A stretch of 27,996 bases of DNA, from assembly GCA_002313325.1 (NCBI GenBank), contig DCBE01000030.1:1-27996 (forward strand), in the 5' to 3' direction. The position numbers and the translations under genes are program-made. The DNA comes from Flavobacteriaceae bacterium UBA1115. GTDB taxonomy: Bacteria > Bacteroidota > Bacteroidia > Flavobacteriales > Flavobacteriaceae. The notes beneath the pieces were generated by a model. That model was not told the DNA's origin and did no database searches. It saw only the letters and a list, made by a program, of their open reading frames with translations. Positions 1 to 9,100 of this stretch are shown piece after piece (position 1 is the stretch's first letter; the number at the start of each line of letters is the position of its first letter).

Positions 1-82
1 TCACCTCTTCCCATCTCGAACAGAGAAGTTAAGCCCAATAGCGCAGATGGTACTGCCACTGGTGGGAGAGTATGTCGTCGCC
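1..82 (+). rRNA. rrf: 5S ribosomal RNA, 3' part (5' end outside window)
   Basis: The first bases read CACCTCTTCCCATCTCGAAC followed by AGAGAAGTTAAGC and GCGCAGATGGTACTGC, which is the conserved core of bacterial 5S rRNA (loop B/C region and the GATGGTACTGC arm). The molecule then closes with GGTGGGAGAGTATGTCGTCGCC. About 30 nt at the 5' end are missing because the window begins inside the gene. It is normally the last gene of a 16S-23S-5S operon, and a strong terminator follows directly. The exact 3' end (about 82) is inferred from the closing helix. Confidence 0.93.
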
Positions 83-93
83 TTCTTATTTAA

Positions 94-125
94 AACCCTC
101 TACGTTTTACTTAGAGGGTTTTTTT
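94..125 (+). terminator. Intrinsic terminator of the rRNA operon
   Basis: A perfect 9-bp inverted repeat, AACCCTCTA (94-102) and TAGAGGGTT (112-120), encloses a 9-nt loop and runs into a T-tract ending at 125. It lies 11 nt after the 5S rRNA, so it most likely ends the rRNA transcript. It is the only textbook intrinsic terminator I could see in the whole window. The stop codon of the minus-strand methyltransferase remnant lies inside this hairpin. Confidence 0.88.
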
Positions 126-431
126 ATTGCCATTAGTTTTTATACATCCCAAAAATAAAATCTGACTGATTTTTTTTTTGATAATTGTCCTATATCTAAA
201 ATAGCGTTTCGAGAATTTCTTGCTTTTCAGTATTAATTGAAAAAAGTGGTCTGCAATATCCTTTAGCACATTCGATAATATACTCCATCCGAATGGCCTC
301 TCAATGACAATTTTATAATTCTGATGAATTGATGGTAATATTTTTGACGACTCTATGCATTCTGAGGGATCTGCAAAAACCATTCTAATTATTCCAGGGC
401 CTTTTACCTTATTTTTTATACATGGGTAAGC
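111..431 (-). pseudogene. C-terminal remnant of a SAM-dependent methyltransferase
   Basis: An open frame runs from just after a TAA (432-434) to a TAA at 111-113. An ATG sits at 383, but the family-like sequence starts before it. It contains ADPSECIESSKILP, then ERPFGWSILSNVLKDIADHFF. From memory this resembles the C-terminus of a class I methyltransferase family found in glycan gene clusters, which reads roughly DPSEAIRSSEILP...KPYGGTILHLLLKDIAHNF. The SAM-binding N-terminal part is absent. The frame begins where the ZIP pseudogene ends, and the tail after the match is lysine-rich and probably read-through. I infer a 5'-truncated relic left by deletion next to the rRNA operon. The family assignment comes from motif memory only. 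Confidence 0.5.
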
Positions 432-1069
432 TTATAATGCAGTATTGCAGCCAGACCCAGGCCAAATAAGATTACCAGTACTTTGGACAGCTTAAGCTTA
501 TGATTTTCAGCGCTCTCAAAAAGTATGGATGTAGAAATATGCAGCATTACGCCTGAAACAAGTGCTGTAATAGTTACATTTCAAAAACTTCCCAATGGTG
601 TTATCAATCCAAAAACAATGAGTATTAAAAATTTAAGTCTCAAAGACGATTTATTTTGCCATAATGCGACCACAAGAAGCATGGCTATGGGCAATTTGTG
701 AATGGCAACTGCCCAAAGCAATTCTTGGGGTAGCGCAATGGAAAACTATCGATAAAGGCGTGTGGTGATAAACCAATAACCAAGGCGCAAGGTAAGTTGG
801 AATTACCATGCGTATGGATATGTCCATGCCCAGCAACCTTGGCTAGGTTTTCGGGGGCTATTTGTACCACGATAGACGCTAACCCAATAACTGACATGGC
901 CATTTCCATGTACAAATACTTCTGGAAATATAGCCGTGATGGTAGTAGCCAGCAGAAAGACACCATTGAACGTCAGCAGTAAGGGCAACTGTTTTCTTAG
1001 TGCCGAATTTCCTATTAACACAAATAATGCACCCAGCGCAATTGCTAAAAAAGGAAGAATATAATTCAT
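416..1069 (-). pseudogene. ZIP-family metal (zinc) transporter, frameshifted and nonsense-mutated
   Basis: The start ATG (1069) is intact and opens with MNYILPFLAIALGALFVL, a first membrane helix, and continues to FPEVFVHGNGH. The reading frame then shifts near 896-901 into SVIGLASIVVQIAPENLAK, a histidine-rich loop GHGHIHTHGN, and LSPHAFIDSFPL. A second shift near 725-740 leads into LLWAVAIHKLPIAMLLVV, which carries the HKLP metal-site motif of ZIP helix V. The helix after TPLGSF is cut by an in-frame TGA (581-583). Past it the frame is open again to the natural end, with GVMLHISTSILFESAENHK and a stop at 416-418. All membrane segments can therefore be followed in order across three frames. 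It overlaps the methyltransferase at 1066-1809 by ATGA, so it was the second gene of that operon. A full-length protein cannot be made. Confidence 0.88.
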
Positions 1070-1809
1070 TTTCTTGCTACCAAAATTAAACGTTCTGCGG
1101 TTTCTGCTACAAATGGTGTTAAAGTATAATCGCCAAATACGTCTTGAACGCTAAAACCAGCCGCATCAAGCATTAGCTTAAAATCGGCACGTTCAAGTGC
1201 CGCTACCCGTTCTTGAAATGTATAGGACACACCATTATCGTTAAATGAGATGTCTTTTTGTATCCATCCCGCTTCAAAAGTGCGCTTTAATGTAAACTGT
1301 ATACCGCATTTGGTGACTACCTCATCTGCCACTAGGCCTTGTTTTACGCTTGGTACGTTTAAAAAATCAATGACGACATAGCCGCCAACTGCTGTACTGT
1401 CGTAGAAAGCCTGTATGGCCTTCAGGTTGTCGTTTTTATCTTCAAAATAGCCAATACTAGTAAATAAATTTAAAACTACTGCAGCTTGCTCGTGTGCCGG
1501 TGTTCGCATGTCGTGTACGTAAAATTCGACCTCTAAACTTTTGGATTCAGCTTCTTTTTGCGCAAAAGAAATACTGTTGGGACTCAGGTCAATACCCGTT
1601 ACTTGAAAACCTTGCGATGCCAAGTATAAAGAATGCCTTCCCTTACCACAAGCGACGTCTAAAATACTTTGATGCTGTTTTAGCTTTAGGTAAGTAAGCA
1701 GATTTTGCAAGAAAAGTGTAGCCTCATCAATGTCTCTGTCTCGATATAATATGTGGTAATAAGGCGTGTTAAACCAAGTCTGATACCAAGCAGGATTATC
1801 TTCTGTCAT
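1066..1809 (-). CDS. Class I SAM-dependent methyltransferase
   Basis: The 247-residue cytosolic protein has the SAM-binding motif I LDVACGKGRHSLYLASQGF followed by the acidic motif II GIDLS. Later motifs are YVHDMRTP and GYVVIDFLNVP. This is the Methyltransf_25/Rossmann methyltransferase pattern. The substrate cannot be read from the sequence. The length is normal and the frame is intact. The stop TGA overlaps the ATG of the ZIP transporter relic by 4 nt (ATGA), so the two were once co-translated. A -7 promoter box ends 4 nt before the ATG, predicting a leaderless message. It is transcribed away from the RNA methyltransferase at 1929. It could act on a small molecule or on a protein; I see nothing decisive. 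Confidence 0.88.
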   Translation of the reverse strand: MTEDNPAWYQTWFNTPYYHILYRDRDIDEATLFLQNLLTYLKLKQHQSILDVACGKGRHSLYLASQGFQVTGIDLSPNSISFAQKEAESKSLEVEFYVHDMRTPAHEQAAVVLNLFTSIGYFEDKNDNLKAIQAFYDSTAVGGYVVIDFLNVPSVKQGLVADEVVTKCGIQFTLKRTFEAGWIQKDISFNDNGVSYTFQERVAALERADFKLMLDAAGFSVQDVFGDYTLTPFVAETAERLILVARK

Positions 1810-1813
1810 CCTG

Positions 1814-1841
1814 CAAATTTAAACTATTTTAGCCCCATCAA
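1814..1841 (-). promoter_or_regulatory. Promoter of the 1066-1809 methyltransferase
   Basis: On the minus strand, TAAATTTG (1814-1821) matches the Bacteroidota -7 consensus TAnnTTTG exactly. A TTG (1839-1841) lies 17 nt upstream as a possible -33 element. Only 4 nt separate the box from the ATG at 1809, so transcription should start at or next to the start codon. Confidence 0.6.
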
Positions 1842-1928
1842 CGTGCAAAACGAGATTTATACGATAGGTGTAAATTTCTCAGAAAAGGAAATGATTAAAA
1901 ATCAATAAGTTAACCTAAATATAGGCAT

Positions 1929-3107
1929 ATGTTTAAAAGCGATTCGGAATTGTTTCCTATGGTGGCCAAAACCTTATTTGGCTTGGAAGAGATATTGGCA
2001 CAAGAGTTAAAAACCTTGGGCGCACAAGCTGTTAAGATTGGTGTGCGAAATGTCCAGTTTGTAGGTGATACAGGCTTTATGTACAAGGCAAATTTGTGTT
2101 TACGCACCGCCTTGCGCGTTCTTAAGCCCATCTACAGAACTAATATCTCCAAAATCGATGAAGTCTTTCAGGTCATGCACAGTATTGCTTGGGAAGATAT
2201 CATGGATAAAAACAGCACCTTTGCTATTCGCGCTACCGTAATGACAAGCGACCCGCAAAACAGCATGTATGTGGCACTAAAAGCAAAAGACGGATTGGTA
2301 GACCGATTCCGTAGCCGAATGTGCTCACGGCCAAATGTAGACAAGCATTTTCCAGATTTTAACATTCATTTATATGTTAATGATAGGATAGTTGAGGTTT
2401 CCCTCGACAGTTCAGGTACATCCTTACACCAGCGTGGTTACCGCTCTGCTACCAACATTGCCCCCATAAACGAGGTATTGGCAGCCGGCATACTGATGCT
2501 TTCAGGTTGGCGTGGCGATACCGACTTCCTCGACCCGATGTGTGGAAGTGGCTCATTACTGATTGAAGCAGCCATGATAGCGTGTAATATTCCACCTAAT
2601 TTAAATCGTAAAGCGTTTGCCTTTCAAAGGTGGTCAGATTGGGATAACGACCTATATGATAAAATAGAAGCATCGTCGCTTAACAAAACAAGATCGTTTT
2701 CCCACAACATAACAGGTTATGATAAGGCACCCTCTGCCATTCGAAAAGCGGCGCAAAATATCAGTAATGCCAACTTAGAAGATTTTATCAAAATTGAAAG
2801 AGAAGACTTTTTTAGAACTGATAAATTAGATCCATACAAATCGCTACATATAGTATTTAACCCACCTTATAGTGAGCGGCTACCCATCGACGTAGATGTC
2901 TTTTATAGCCGTATAGGAGACACCCTAAAACAATCATATGCTGGGACGCAAGTGTGGTTTATTACCGCTAATATGGAAGCCTTAAAACATGTTGGGTTAA
3001 GACCTTCAAGGCGTATTAAGTTGTTTAACGGCAAACTGGAAAGTAAGCTTGTGAAGTACGAAATATACAGCGGCACTAAGAAGGTTCATAAAATTAAGTC
3101 TGAGTAA
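1929..3107 (+). CDS. THUMP-domain rRNA guanine-N2 methyltransferase (RlmL N-domain/YpsC-like)
   Basis: The 392-residue protein begins with an RNA-binding THUMP region (roughly residues 40-160, with FAIRATVMTSDP and LDSSGTSLHQRGYR). A class I methyltransferase domain follows, with FLDPMCGSGSLLIEAA (D202 onward) and the catalytic NPPY at 311-314 (NPPYSERL). These motifs define the family that holds the m2G2445-forming half of E. coli RlmL and B. subtilis YpsC; members are often mislabelled N6-adenine DNA methylases. The role would be 23S rRNA modification in the cytosol. It starts at the first ATG, and no Shine-Dalgarno sequence is visible. The stop TAA shares its last base with the ATG of the next gene (TAATG). 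Confidence 0.92.
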   Translation: MFKSDSELFPMVAKTLFGLEEILAQELKTLGAQAVKIGVRNVQFVGDTGFMYKANLCLRTALRVLKPIYRTNISKIDEVFQVMHSIAWEDIMDKNSTFAIRATVMTSDPQNSMYVALKAKDGLVDRFRSRMCSRPNVDKHFPDFNIHLYVNDRIVEVSLDSSGTSLHQRGYRSATNIAPINEVLAAGILMLSGWRGDTDFLDPMCGSGSLLIEAAMIACNIPPNLNRKAFAFQRWSDWDNDLYDKIEASSLNKTRSFSHNITGYDKAPSAIRKAAQNISNANLEDFIKIEREDFFRTDKLDPYKSLHIVFNPPYSERLPIDVDVFYSRIGDTLKQSYAGTQVWFITANMEALKHVGLRPSRRIKLFNGKLESKLVKYEIYSGTKKVHKIKSE

Positions 3108-3325
3108 TGCATGCAAAGACAAAAGCTTTCTTGCTAAACCTGTTGTGCTTTACAGCATTGTTTGTTCTTTACCGCTTTGTTTTACTGTTGCTGATGGGTT
3201 TTACTTACCTGTTGGTAATGCTTATGGCAGCAATGTTGGTCAGTTTGAGTGAACCTAAATTTTTGGTCAAAAAAGAAATCTTGTGGATAAAGTTACCTTG
3301 GCGAAAATCGCCCCATAAATGTTGA
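3107..3325 (+). CDS. Small two-helix membrane protein, function unknown
   Basis: The 72-residue protein is almost all membrane segment. Helix 1 spans about residues 7-21, followed by Y22-R23, and helix 2 spans about 24-46. A basic, tryptophan-containing tail follows (KKEILWIKLPWRKSPHK). The start ATG overlaps the TAA of the upstream methyltransferase by one base, so translation is probably coupled. Its stop codon directly abuts the stop codon of the convergent DUF6048 gene (TGATTA at 3323-3328). I do not recognise the family. The one-base overlap and the clean helix pattern support a real gene rather than a chance frame. Confidence 0.65.
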   Translation: MHAKTKAFLLNLLCFTALFVLYRFVLLLLMGFTYLLVMLMAAMLVSLSEPKFLVKKEILWIKLPWRKSPHKC

Positions 3326-4024
3326 TTACTTCTTATAGATAGGCAACTGGTAGCTGATGGTATAGTTTATTCCTGTGCCGTAAGGGTTGTCGGTAAGTAC
3401 CTTATTAAATCCTGGAATAAATAAATTCTCGAAATTAGCTGGGTCTTTGTCAGAAAGTAAGCGATGCATTTGCATACTTATACCCATATAGAGATTCCGC
3501 AGTAATTCCGCTTTAAATCCTAGGTGAAGTTCAATCCAATTGCCGTTTAGACCTTCATAAGCTATGGGTGTACTCAGGTTTACTCGGTTATTTTCTCCCC
3601 AATACTTGTCACCTATGAGGCGATTATACCCCAACAATGTTTGTTTGTGTTGACTTATGCCATATCGAAACCCAACAACAATCAGGTTGTCCATACCGCG
3701 CCAATTGTCATAAACATTGTAGTCGACACCAAGCTTTAGGTAAGAACCAGTAGTTTTAAAATGCACACCATCTTGATTTACATTTTTAGTTTCATTACCT
3801 ATCTCACCTGCTAGATACAAGTTTCTTGTGAGTCTATAATCACTCACCAATTCAAGTCCTTTGTAGCCGGGTTCTATCAGCATGCGAATGGGTTTGCTGA
3901 TGTCAATCCCAACTCGCAAACCATAGCGCAATTCATTAGACAAACTATCTTTTTTAACCTCCGTTTGAGACCAAACAGATGTAAAAATAAATAATGTGTA
4001 AAAATTAATGTAATATTTTAACAT
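3326..4024 (-). CDS. DUF6048 family exported protein
   Basis: The 232-residue protein has a short N-terminal signal peptide (YYINFYTLFIFTSVWSQ, cleavage likely after residues 17-20). The rest is rich in alternating polar/aromatic stretches (LYLAGEIGNETKN, LGVDYNVYDNW, YTISYQLPIYKK at the very end). Such a strand-rich chain ending in a hydrophobic residue pattern suggests an outer-membrane barrel or periplasmic beta protein. Family DUF6048 is known from Bacteroidota and commonly sits beside DUF6452 and RlmD, as here. Its start lies 20 nt inside the upstream DUF6452 gene. The function is unknown, and the family name is given from memory of this neighbourhood and the sequence style. Confidence 0.78.
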   Translation of the reverse strand: MLKYYINFYTLFIFTSVWSQTEVKKDSLSNELRYGLRVGIDISKPIRMLIEPGYKGLELVSDYRLTRNLYLAGEIGNETKNVNQDGVHFKTTGSYLKLGVDYNVYDNWRGMDNLIVVGFRYGISQHKQTLLGYNRLIGDKYWGENNRVNLSTPIAYEGLNGNWIELHLGFKAELLRNLYMGISMQMHRLLSDKDPANFENLFIPGFNKVLTDNPYGTGINYTISYQLPIYKK

Positions 4025-4478
4025 GTGTATTATTATTGTCTGAAATTGTGGTAGTTAGTATTTCTATTTTACTTATAAAATTCAGTGTATTTTCTGTTGT
4101 AAATGTCAAATTAGTAAAAATAGTTTTGTATCCACAAGCACGACTTATAAATTCATCTTCTGGGTCGTATTTAAAAGCAATAATGTCTTCAGCAGCATTG
4201 TTATTTTGCGTCGTAGTTAATGAAAAATAAGTGCTGCTGGCAAGGGTCTTTAGTGGGAGTGCAATGGAGTCTGTCGTGGCGCTGTACAATATTTCCTCCA
4301 TATTCACGCCCCTAACCTGTAAATCAGTTACTGATTTCTTGGTATCGCTTTGATTCTTATCATAAAACACCACAATTAACTTAAGCGTTCCTGGCGTATC
4401 TTCAAGACAGATATCATCAGGTTCACACGAGTTTAGGCTTAGCAATACTACAGCGATAAAGGTTAAAAGCTTCTTCAT
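4005..4478 (-). CDS. DUF6452 family lipoprotein
   Basis: The 157-residue protein starts MKKLLTFIAVVLLSLNSCEPDD. The hydrophobic segment ends in a lipobox-like LNSC at residues 15-18, so it is probably acylated and held at the envelope. The following ICLEDTPGTLKLIVVFYDKN and KSVTDLQVRGVN are the hallmark region of DUF6452 as I remember it. The start ATG overlaps the stop of the rlmD-like gene by ATGA, and its 3' end overlaps the DUF6048 gene by 20 nt, so all three are one operon. The pairing suggests the two DUF proteins act together in the envelope, but no function can be read. Confidence 0.8.
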   Translation of the reverse strand: MKKLLTFIAVVLLSLNSCEPDDICLEDTPGTLKLIVVFYDKNQSDTKKSVTDLQVRGVNMEEILYSATTDSIALPLKTLASSTYFSLTTTQNNNAAEDIIAFKYDPEDEFISRACGYKTIFTNLTFTTENTLNFISKIEILTTTISDNNNTHVKILH

Positions 4479-5887
4479 GATCTCTTAGATAAAAGTACAA
4501 TATTTTCAACGTGCTGGGTATGCGGAAACATATCAACTGCTTGACTGAGTTCAACCTTATACTCAGCTTTTAGCATGGCTAAATCGCGTGCTTGTGTTGA
4601 AGGATTACAACTAATATACAGTATTTTAACAGCGTTTACTTTAAGTAATTGTTCAATTACATCCTTGTGCATACCATCTCGTGGTGGATCTGTGATAATG
4701 ACGTCTGGTGTCTTGTATCGCTTGACAAAACTTTCTGTAAAAACCTTACGCACATCGCCCACTTTGAATGTTGCGTTGTCAATTTTATTTCGCTTGGCAT
4801 TTTCTTTTGCGGCCAAAATAGCGTCTGGAACAGACTCCACGCCAATTACTTTTTTACAAGCATGCGCCACATATTGTGCAATGGTGCCCAAGCCGGTATA
4901 CAAATCATAAACCACGTCCGTTGGCTTTAGCTGCGCCATCGCTAAGGCTTTCGCATATAAAACTTCTGCTTGCGCTGGATTGGTTTGATAAAAGGCCTTT
5001 GGTGTGATGCGAAATGATAATTCACCCATCCTCTCTGAAATATAGGCAGTGCCACTAAAGCAGTGTATCTCTTGATCGTATATGGTGTCATTACCCTTTT
5101 TGTTTATGATGTATTGCAAGGAGGTGATTTCTGGGAAGGTTTCTTTAAGGTAGGTCAATAAGCCCGTTTGTGCAACTTTGTCTTCGTGGAAAAATTGCAT
5201 AACGACCATCAATTCACCAGTAAGTGTAGTGCGAAGCATTAATGAACGTAAAAAGCCATCGTGTTCTCTAGCATCATAAAAGCTTAGCTTGTGCTCACGC
5301 GCATAGTTTCTAATCTCGTTTCGTATTTTATTGGGTAAGTCAGGCTGGATGTGGCAATGTTCAATATCTACAATCTTATCCCACATTCCTGGAATATGGA
5401 ACCCAAGCGCCGTACGTTCTTCAATTTTGTTGTCTCCATTAATTTCTTCAAAACTGAGCCAGCGTCGTGCAGAAAAGCTAAATTCCATCTTGTTTCGGTA
5501 GCCAAAGGTTTCTTCACAGCCGATGATGGGTGCGTAGTTTATATTTTCAAGACCTCCGATGCGCGCCAAGGCTTCATTTACCTCAGTTTGTTTGTGTTTC
5601 AATTGCGCTTCATAAGACATATGCTGCCAACTGCAACCACCACACACGCCAAAATGATCACAAACAGCTTCAATTCGGTCTGGGCTGGCCTTAATGATAT
5701 TGGACACCTTACCCTCTAGGTGGCGGCGTCTTTTCTTTTGAACGGTAACGCTTACAATATCTCCAGGGATGGCACCTTTTACAAATACCACTTGGCCATC
5801 TGGTGTACGACCGACACCTTTGCCTTTTTGTGCAATGCCGTCTATATTTAATTTTTCTACAGGGGGGTGTAGTTTGATTCTTCGCAT
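4475..5887 (-). CDS. rlmD: 23S rRNA (uracil-C5)-methyltransferase, RlmD-like
   Basis: The 470-residue protein has an N-terminal TRAM RNA-binding domain (about residues 10-65). An iron-sulphur cysteine set follows (CDHFGVCGGC, with a later Cys in EHCHIQPD). A RumA-type methyltransferase domain completes it, with YDLYTGLGTIAQYVA, TDPPRDGMH and the catalytic cysteine in LYISCNPSTQARDL. RlmD makes m5U1939 in 23S rRNA; close paralogues target U747, so the exact site is inferred. An ATG five codons upstream (5902) exists, but a perfect -7 box lies between the two ATGs. The MRRIK start at 5887 is therefore preferred, giving a leaderless message. It is followed by DUF6452 with an ATGA overlap. Confidence 0.92.
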   Translation of the reverse strand: MRRIKLHPPVEKLNIDGIAQKGKGVGRTPDGQVVFVKGAIPGDIVSVTVQKKRRRHLEGKVSNIIKASPDRIEAVCDHFGVCGGCSWQHMSYEAQLKHKQTEVNEALARIGGLENINYAPIIGCEETFGYRNKMEFSFSARRWLSFEEINGDNKIEERTALGFHIPGMWDKIVDIEHCHIQPDLPNKIRNEIRNYAREHKLSFYDAREHDGFLRSLMLRTTLTGELMVVMQFFHEDKVAQTGLLTYLKETFPEITSLQYIINKKGNDTIYDQEIHCFSGTAYISERMGELSFRITPKAFYQTNPAQAEVLYAKALAMAQLKPTDVVYDLYTGLGTIAQYVAHACKKVIGVESVPDAILAAKENAKRNKIDNATFKVGDVRKVFTESFVKRYKTPDVIITDPPRDGMHKDVIEQLLKVNAVKILYISCNPSTQARDLAMLKAEYKVELSQAVDMFPHTQHVENIVLLSKRS

Positions 5888-5891
5888 GGCG

Positions 5892-5899
5892 CAAAAATA
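5892..5899 (-). promoter_or_regulatory. -7 promoter box of rlmD-like operon
   Basis: Minus-strand TATTTTTG matches TAnnTTTG exactly and ends 4 nt before the ATG at 5887. It decides the start: the alternative ATG at 5902 would lie upstream of the predicted transcript. No clear -33 TTG was seen at the usual distance. Confidence 0.55.
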
Positions 5900-6052
5900 C
5901 ACATTGCATATGCATTAATCGGATATCTTCTTGTGGAACTTGCTTAAACTTTTTCTATATCTTAAAAAATTGTCATTTTCAGGCCTATTTTCATTTTTTT
6001 TCTAGGACCCTGCATGCAATTAAAAGAATATTTCGAGAGCACTAAAAAACGC

Positions 6053-6060
6053 TACTTTTA
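6053..6060 (+). promoter_or_regulatory. Possible -7 box for the VPS10-like gene
   Basis: TACTTTTA differs from TAnnTTTG in the last base, and a TTC (6032-6034) lies 18 nt upstream. A transcript starting near 6065 would have a leader of about 75 nt, unlike the leaderless genes elsewhere in this window. This is a weak call. Confidence 0.3.
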
Positions 6061-6062
6061 AC

Positions 6063-6097
6063 TTAAACCAAAAAATTTAAATGCGCTTATGGTTTAA
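6063..6097. repeat. Inverted repeat in the leader of the VPS10-like gene
   Basis: TTAAACCA (6063-6070) and TGGTTTAA (6090-6097) form perfect 8-bp arms around a 19-nt AT-rich spacer. They lie just after the possible -7 box and 43 nt before the ATG at 6140. This could be an operator or an RNA hairpin. No T-tract follows, so it is not a terminator on the plus strand. The rest of the 252-nt gap between 5887 and 6140 is AT-rich and shows nothing else I can name. Confidence 0.4.
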
Positions 6098-6139
6098 AAA
6101 ATAAATATTACATTCACGTTCTAATTTCAAACTCACATA

Positions 6140-9100
6140 ATGAGACTAATTATTTTCTTATTTTCTGCGCTTTTACTTTCTTATACCCCAGTTCAGTCAC
6201 AAGACGAAGAAAAGGACAAGAGTTCAATTAAAAATGCCTTAGGCGGATTTTCCTTTCGCAGCGTAGGTCCTGCTTTTATGTCGGGTCGTATTGCGGATAT
6301 TGCCATTGATCCCAATAATGAAAACGTATGGTACGCTGCCGTAGGTTCGGGTGGCGTGTGGAAAACAACAAATGCTGGAACTACTTGGAAGCCGTTAGCA
6401 GATAAGCAGCCGTTTTATTCCACTGGGGCTATTACGCTAGACCCCAACAACAGTAAAACTGTTTGGTTGGGAACCGGGGAGAATGTAGGAGGTAGACACG
6501 TAGGTATTGGTCATGGCTTGTATTTGAGCCGTGACGGGGGTAAAACATGGAAAAATAAGGGGCTTAGAAAATCAGAACATATCTCTAAAATTATTGTTCA
6601 TCCAAGGGATTCAAATACGGTTTGGGTAGCCGCTCAAGGCCCATTATGGAGTTCAGGAGGTGAACGGGGTTTATATAAAACCACTGATGGCGGAGCTTCC
6701 TGGAGACAAACCATGAATTTAGATGAATGGACGGGAGTTACCGACCTTCTCATTGATCCGCGTGATCCAAATGTGCTCTATTCAGCCAGTTGGCAAAGAC
6801 ACCGCAACGTAGCGGCTTACATGGGCGGTGGGCCTGGAACAGCCATCTATAAATCTGTTGACGGTGGTGAAAGCTGGCGCAAACTTAAAACTGGTTTGCC
6901 ATCCTCCAATATGGGCAAAATTGGATTGGCAATTTCTCCAATGCAGCCCGATGTTATTTACGCAGCAATTGAGTTAGATCGCAAAAAGGGCGGTGTTTAT
7001 CGTTCAGCAAATGCAGGTGAAAGTTGGAAAAAGATGTCCAACACGGTTTCAGGTGGTACAGGGCCACATTACTACCAAGAGTTGGTGGCTTCGCCTCATC
7101 ATTTTGATCGTATTTATTTGATGAACGTTCGTGTATTGGTTTCTGAAAATGGCGGTAGCGACTTTTATACCATGAGAGAATCCAATAAACACTCCGACAA
7201 TCACGCTATGGTCTTTAAAGCCAATGATCCCAACTACATATTGGTTGGTACTGACGGAGGTATTTACGAAACTTTTGACGATACTGAAAACTGGAAGTTT
7301 GTCAACAACCTTCCGTTGACACAGTTCTATAAACTTGCTGTGGATGATGCTTATCCTTTCTATAATATTTTTGGAGGTACGCAAGACAACAATACCCAAG
7401 GAGGACCTTCACAGACCTTCAGTAGAAATGGTATCAGCAATTCAGATTGGTTTGTGTTATTAGGTGGCGATGGACACCAACCTGCCACAGAGCCAGGCAA
7501 TCCAGATATTGTATATGCACAGTCGCAGCAGGGAAATTTACACCGTGTAGACCGAACAACAGGCGAAGCAGTGTACATACGTCCCCAAAACGGCCTAGAC
7601 GAGCCTTATGAGCGCTTCAATTGGGATGCGCCCATATTGGTGAGTCAGCACGACTCAAAACGGATTTATTTCGGCTCACAACGTGTTTGGCGTTCTGAAA
7701 ATAGGGGAGACAATTGGAGTCCCGTATCCACAGATTTGACAAAAAATGAAGAACGCCTAGCGCTTCCAATTATGGGTCGCCAACAGAGCTGGGATGCTGC
7801 TTGGGATGTATATGCCATGTCAACCTATAACACCATTACTTCTTTGGCCGAGTCTCCACAAGACGAAAATATTTTATATGCCGGTACAGACGACGGACTC
7901 TTGCACACTACTAAAGACGGTGGTGCCACTTGGAGCACCCAGACGGTTGACAAGCTACCTGATGTACCTGCAACGGCCTTTATTAATGATATCAAAGCCG
8001 ATACGTTTGATGCAAATGTTGCCTATGTGGCATTGGACAACCACAAATTTGGTGACTATCGCCCCATGCTCTACAAAACAACAAATGGCGGCAAGTCATG
8101 GAAATCCATTAACAAGGGTATTCCAGGTGGAACGCTCATATGGCGATTGGTTCAAGATCACGTAAATCCACAACTATTGTTTTTAGGAACAGAATACGGG
8201 GTTTATGTCAGCTTAAATCAAGGGGATGCTTGGTATAAGTTCAGCAATGGCATGCCTACAATTTCAGTGCGTGATTTGGCTATCCAAAAACGTGAAAACG
8301 ATCTGGTTGCCGCTACTTTTGGTCGTAGTTTTTATATCCTTGATGACTACAGCCCACTGCGTGCTATTTCAGGCGAAAATCTAGCAAAAGGAGATCAACT
8401 TTTTCCTATAAAAAAAGCCTTGCAATATGTGCAAGAGCGTGGCGGTACTTCTAGTCAAGGCGCATCTTTTTACACAGCGAAAAACCCAACGTATGGTGCA
8501 CAGTTCACTTACTATATCGCAAACGACACCAAAACCATGAAGGCCAAGCGTAAGGCATCCGAAAAGAAGTTGAAGAAAGACAATAAGGATATTCCATTCC
8601 CAGGCTGGGAGGCGTTAGATGCCGAAGATTTTGAAAAGAAGCCACAAGCCATATTGCGTGTTACAGATGCTTCAGGCAAAGTGTTAACGGAAATATCGGG
8701 GGCATATACCAAAGGAATTCATAGAAAGCATTGGGATTTGCGCGAGCGTCTTGCATCGGCATTGGATATTTATTCCAGTCGAGATAGTGGCACAGGATTG
8801 CGTTCTGATGTAGCACCAGGCACTTACTATGTGCAATTGTTTAAAAAGTATAACGGCGCACTGCTTCAGCTCACACCAAAGGAAGCATTTGAAGTAGCAC
8901 GACTACGTCAAAATGTTCTGACAAACCCAAAGGCCGCTTCGCATAATGCATACAAAGCCAAGCTTAATGCACTGTATGTGAAATCAGAAATCATGGATAA
9001 GAAGCTCGAGAAAATAAAGAAGAAAATAGATGCCTTTTCAAAAGCAATTGGTTTTGCACAAGCAAATCAAGATGTGCTTAACAAGACGGTATATGACTTG

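Noticed and set aside
651..966. Two separate small minus-strand genes
   Set aside because: They are pieces of the ZIP transporter in shifted frames; together with the HKLP and ESAENHK segments they rebuild one protein.
797..982. Plus-strand 61-residue open frame
   Set aside because: It is a shadow of the ZIP relic, whose motifs are read on the minus strand; no family-like residues in this frame.
5351..5719. 122-residue plus-strand frame opposite the rlmD-like gene
   Set aside because: Antisense shadow of a gene with clear motifs; no family-like features.
5888..5902. ATG at 5902 as start of the rlmD-like gene
   Set aside because: The five added codons contain a perfect -7 promoter box, and the family sequence begins at MRRIK.
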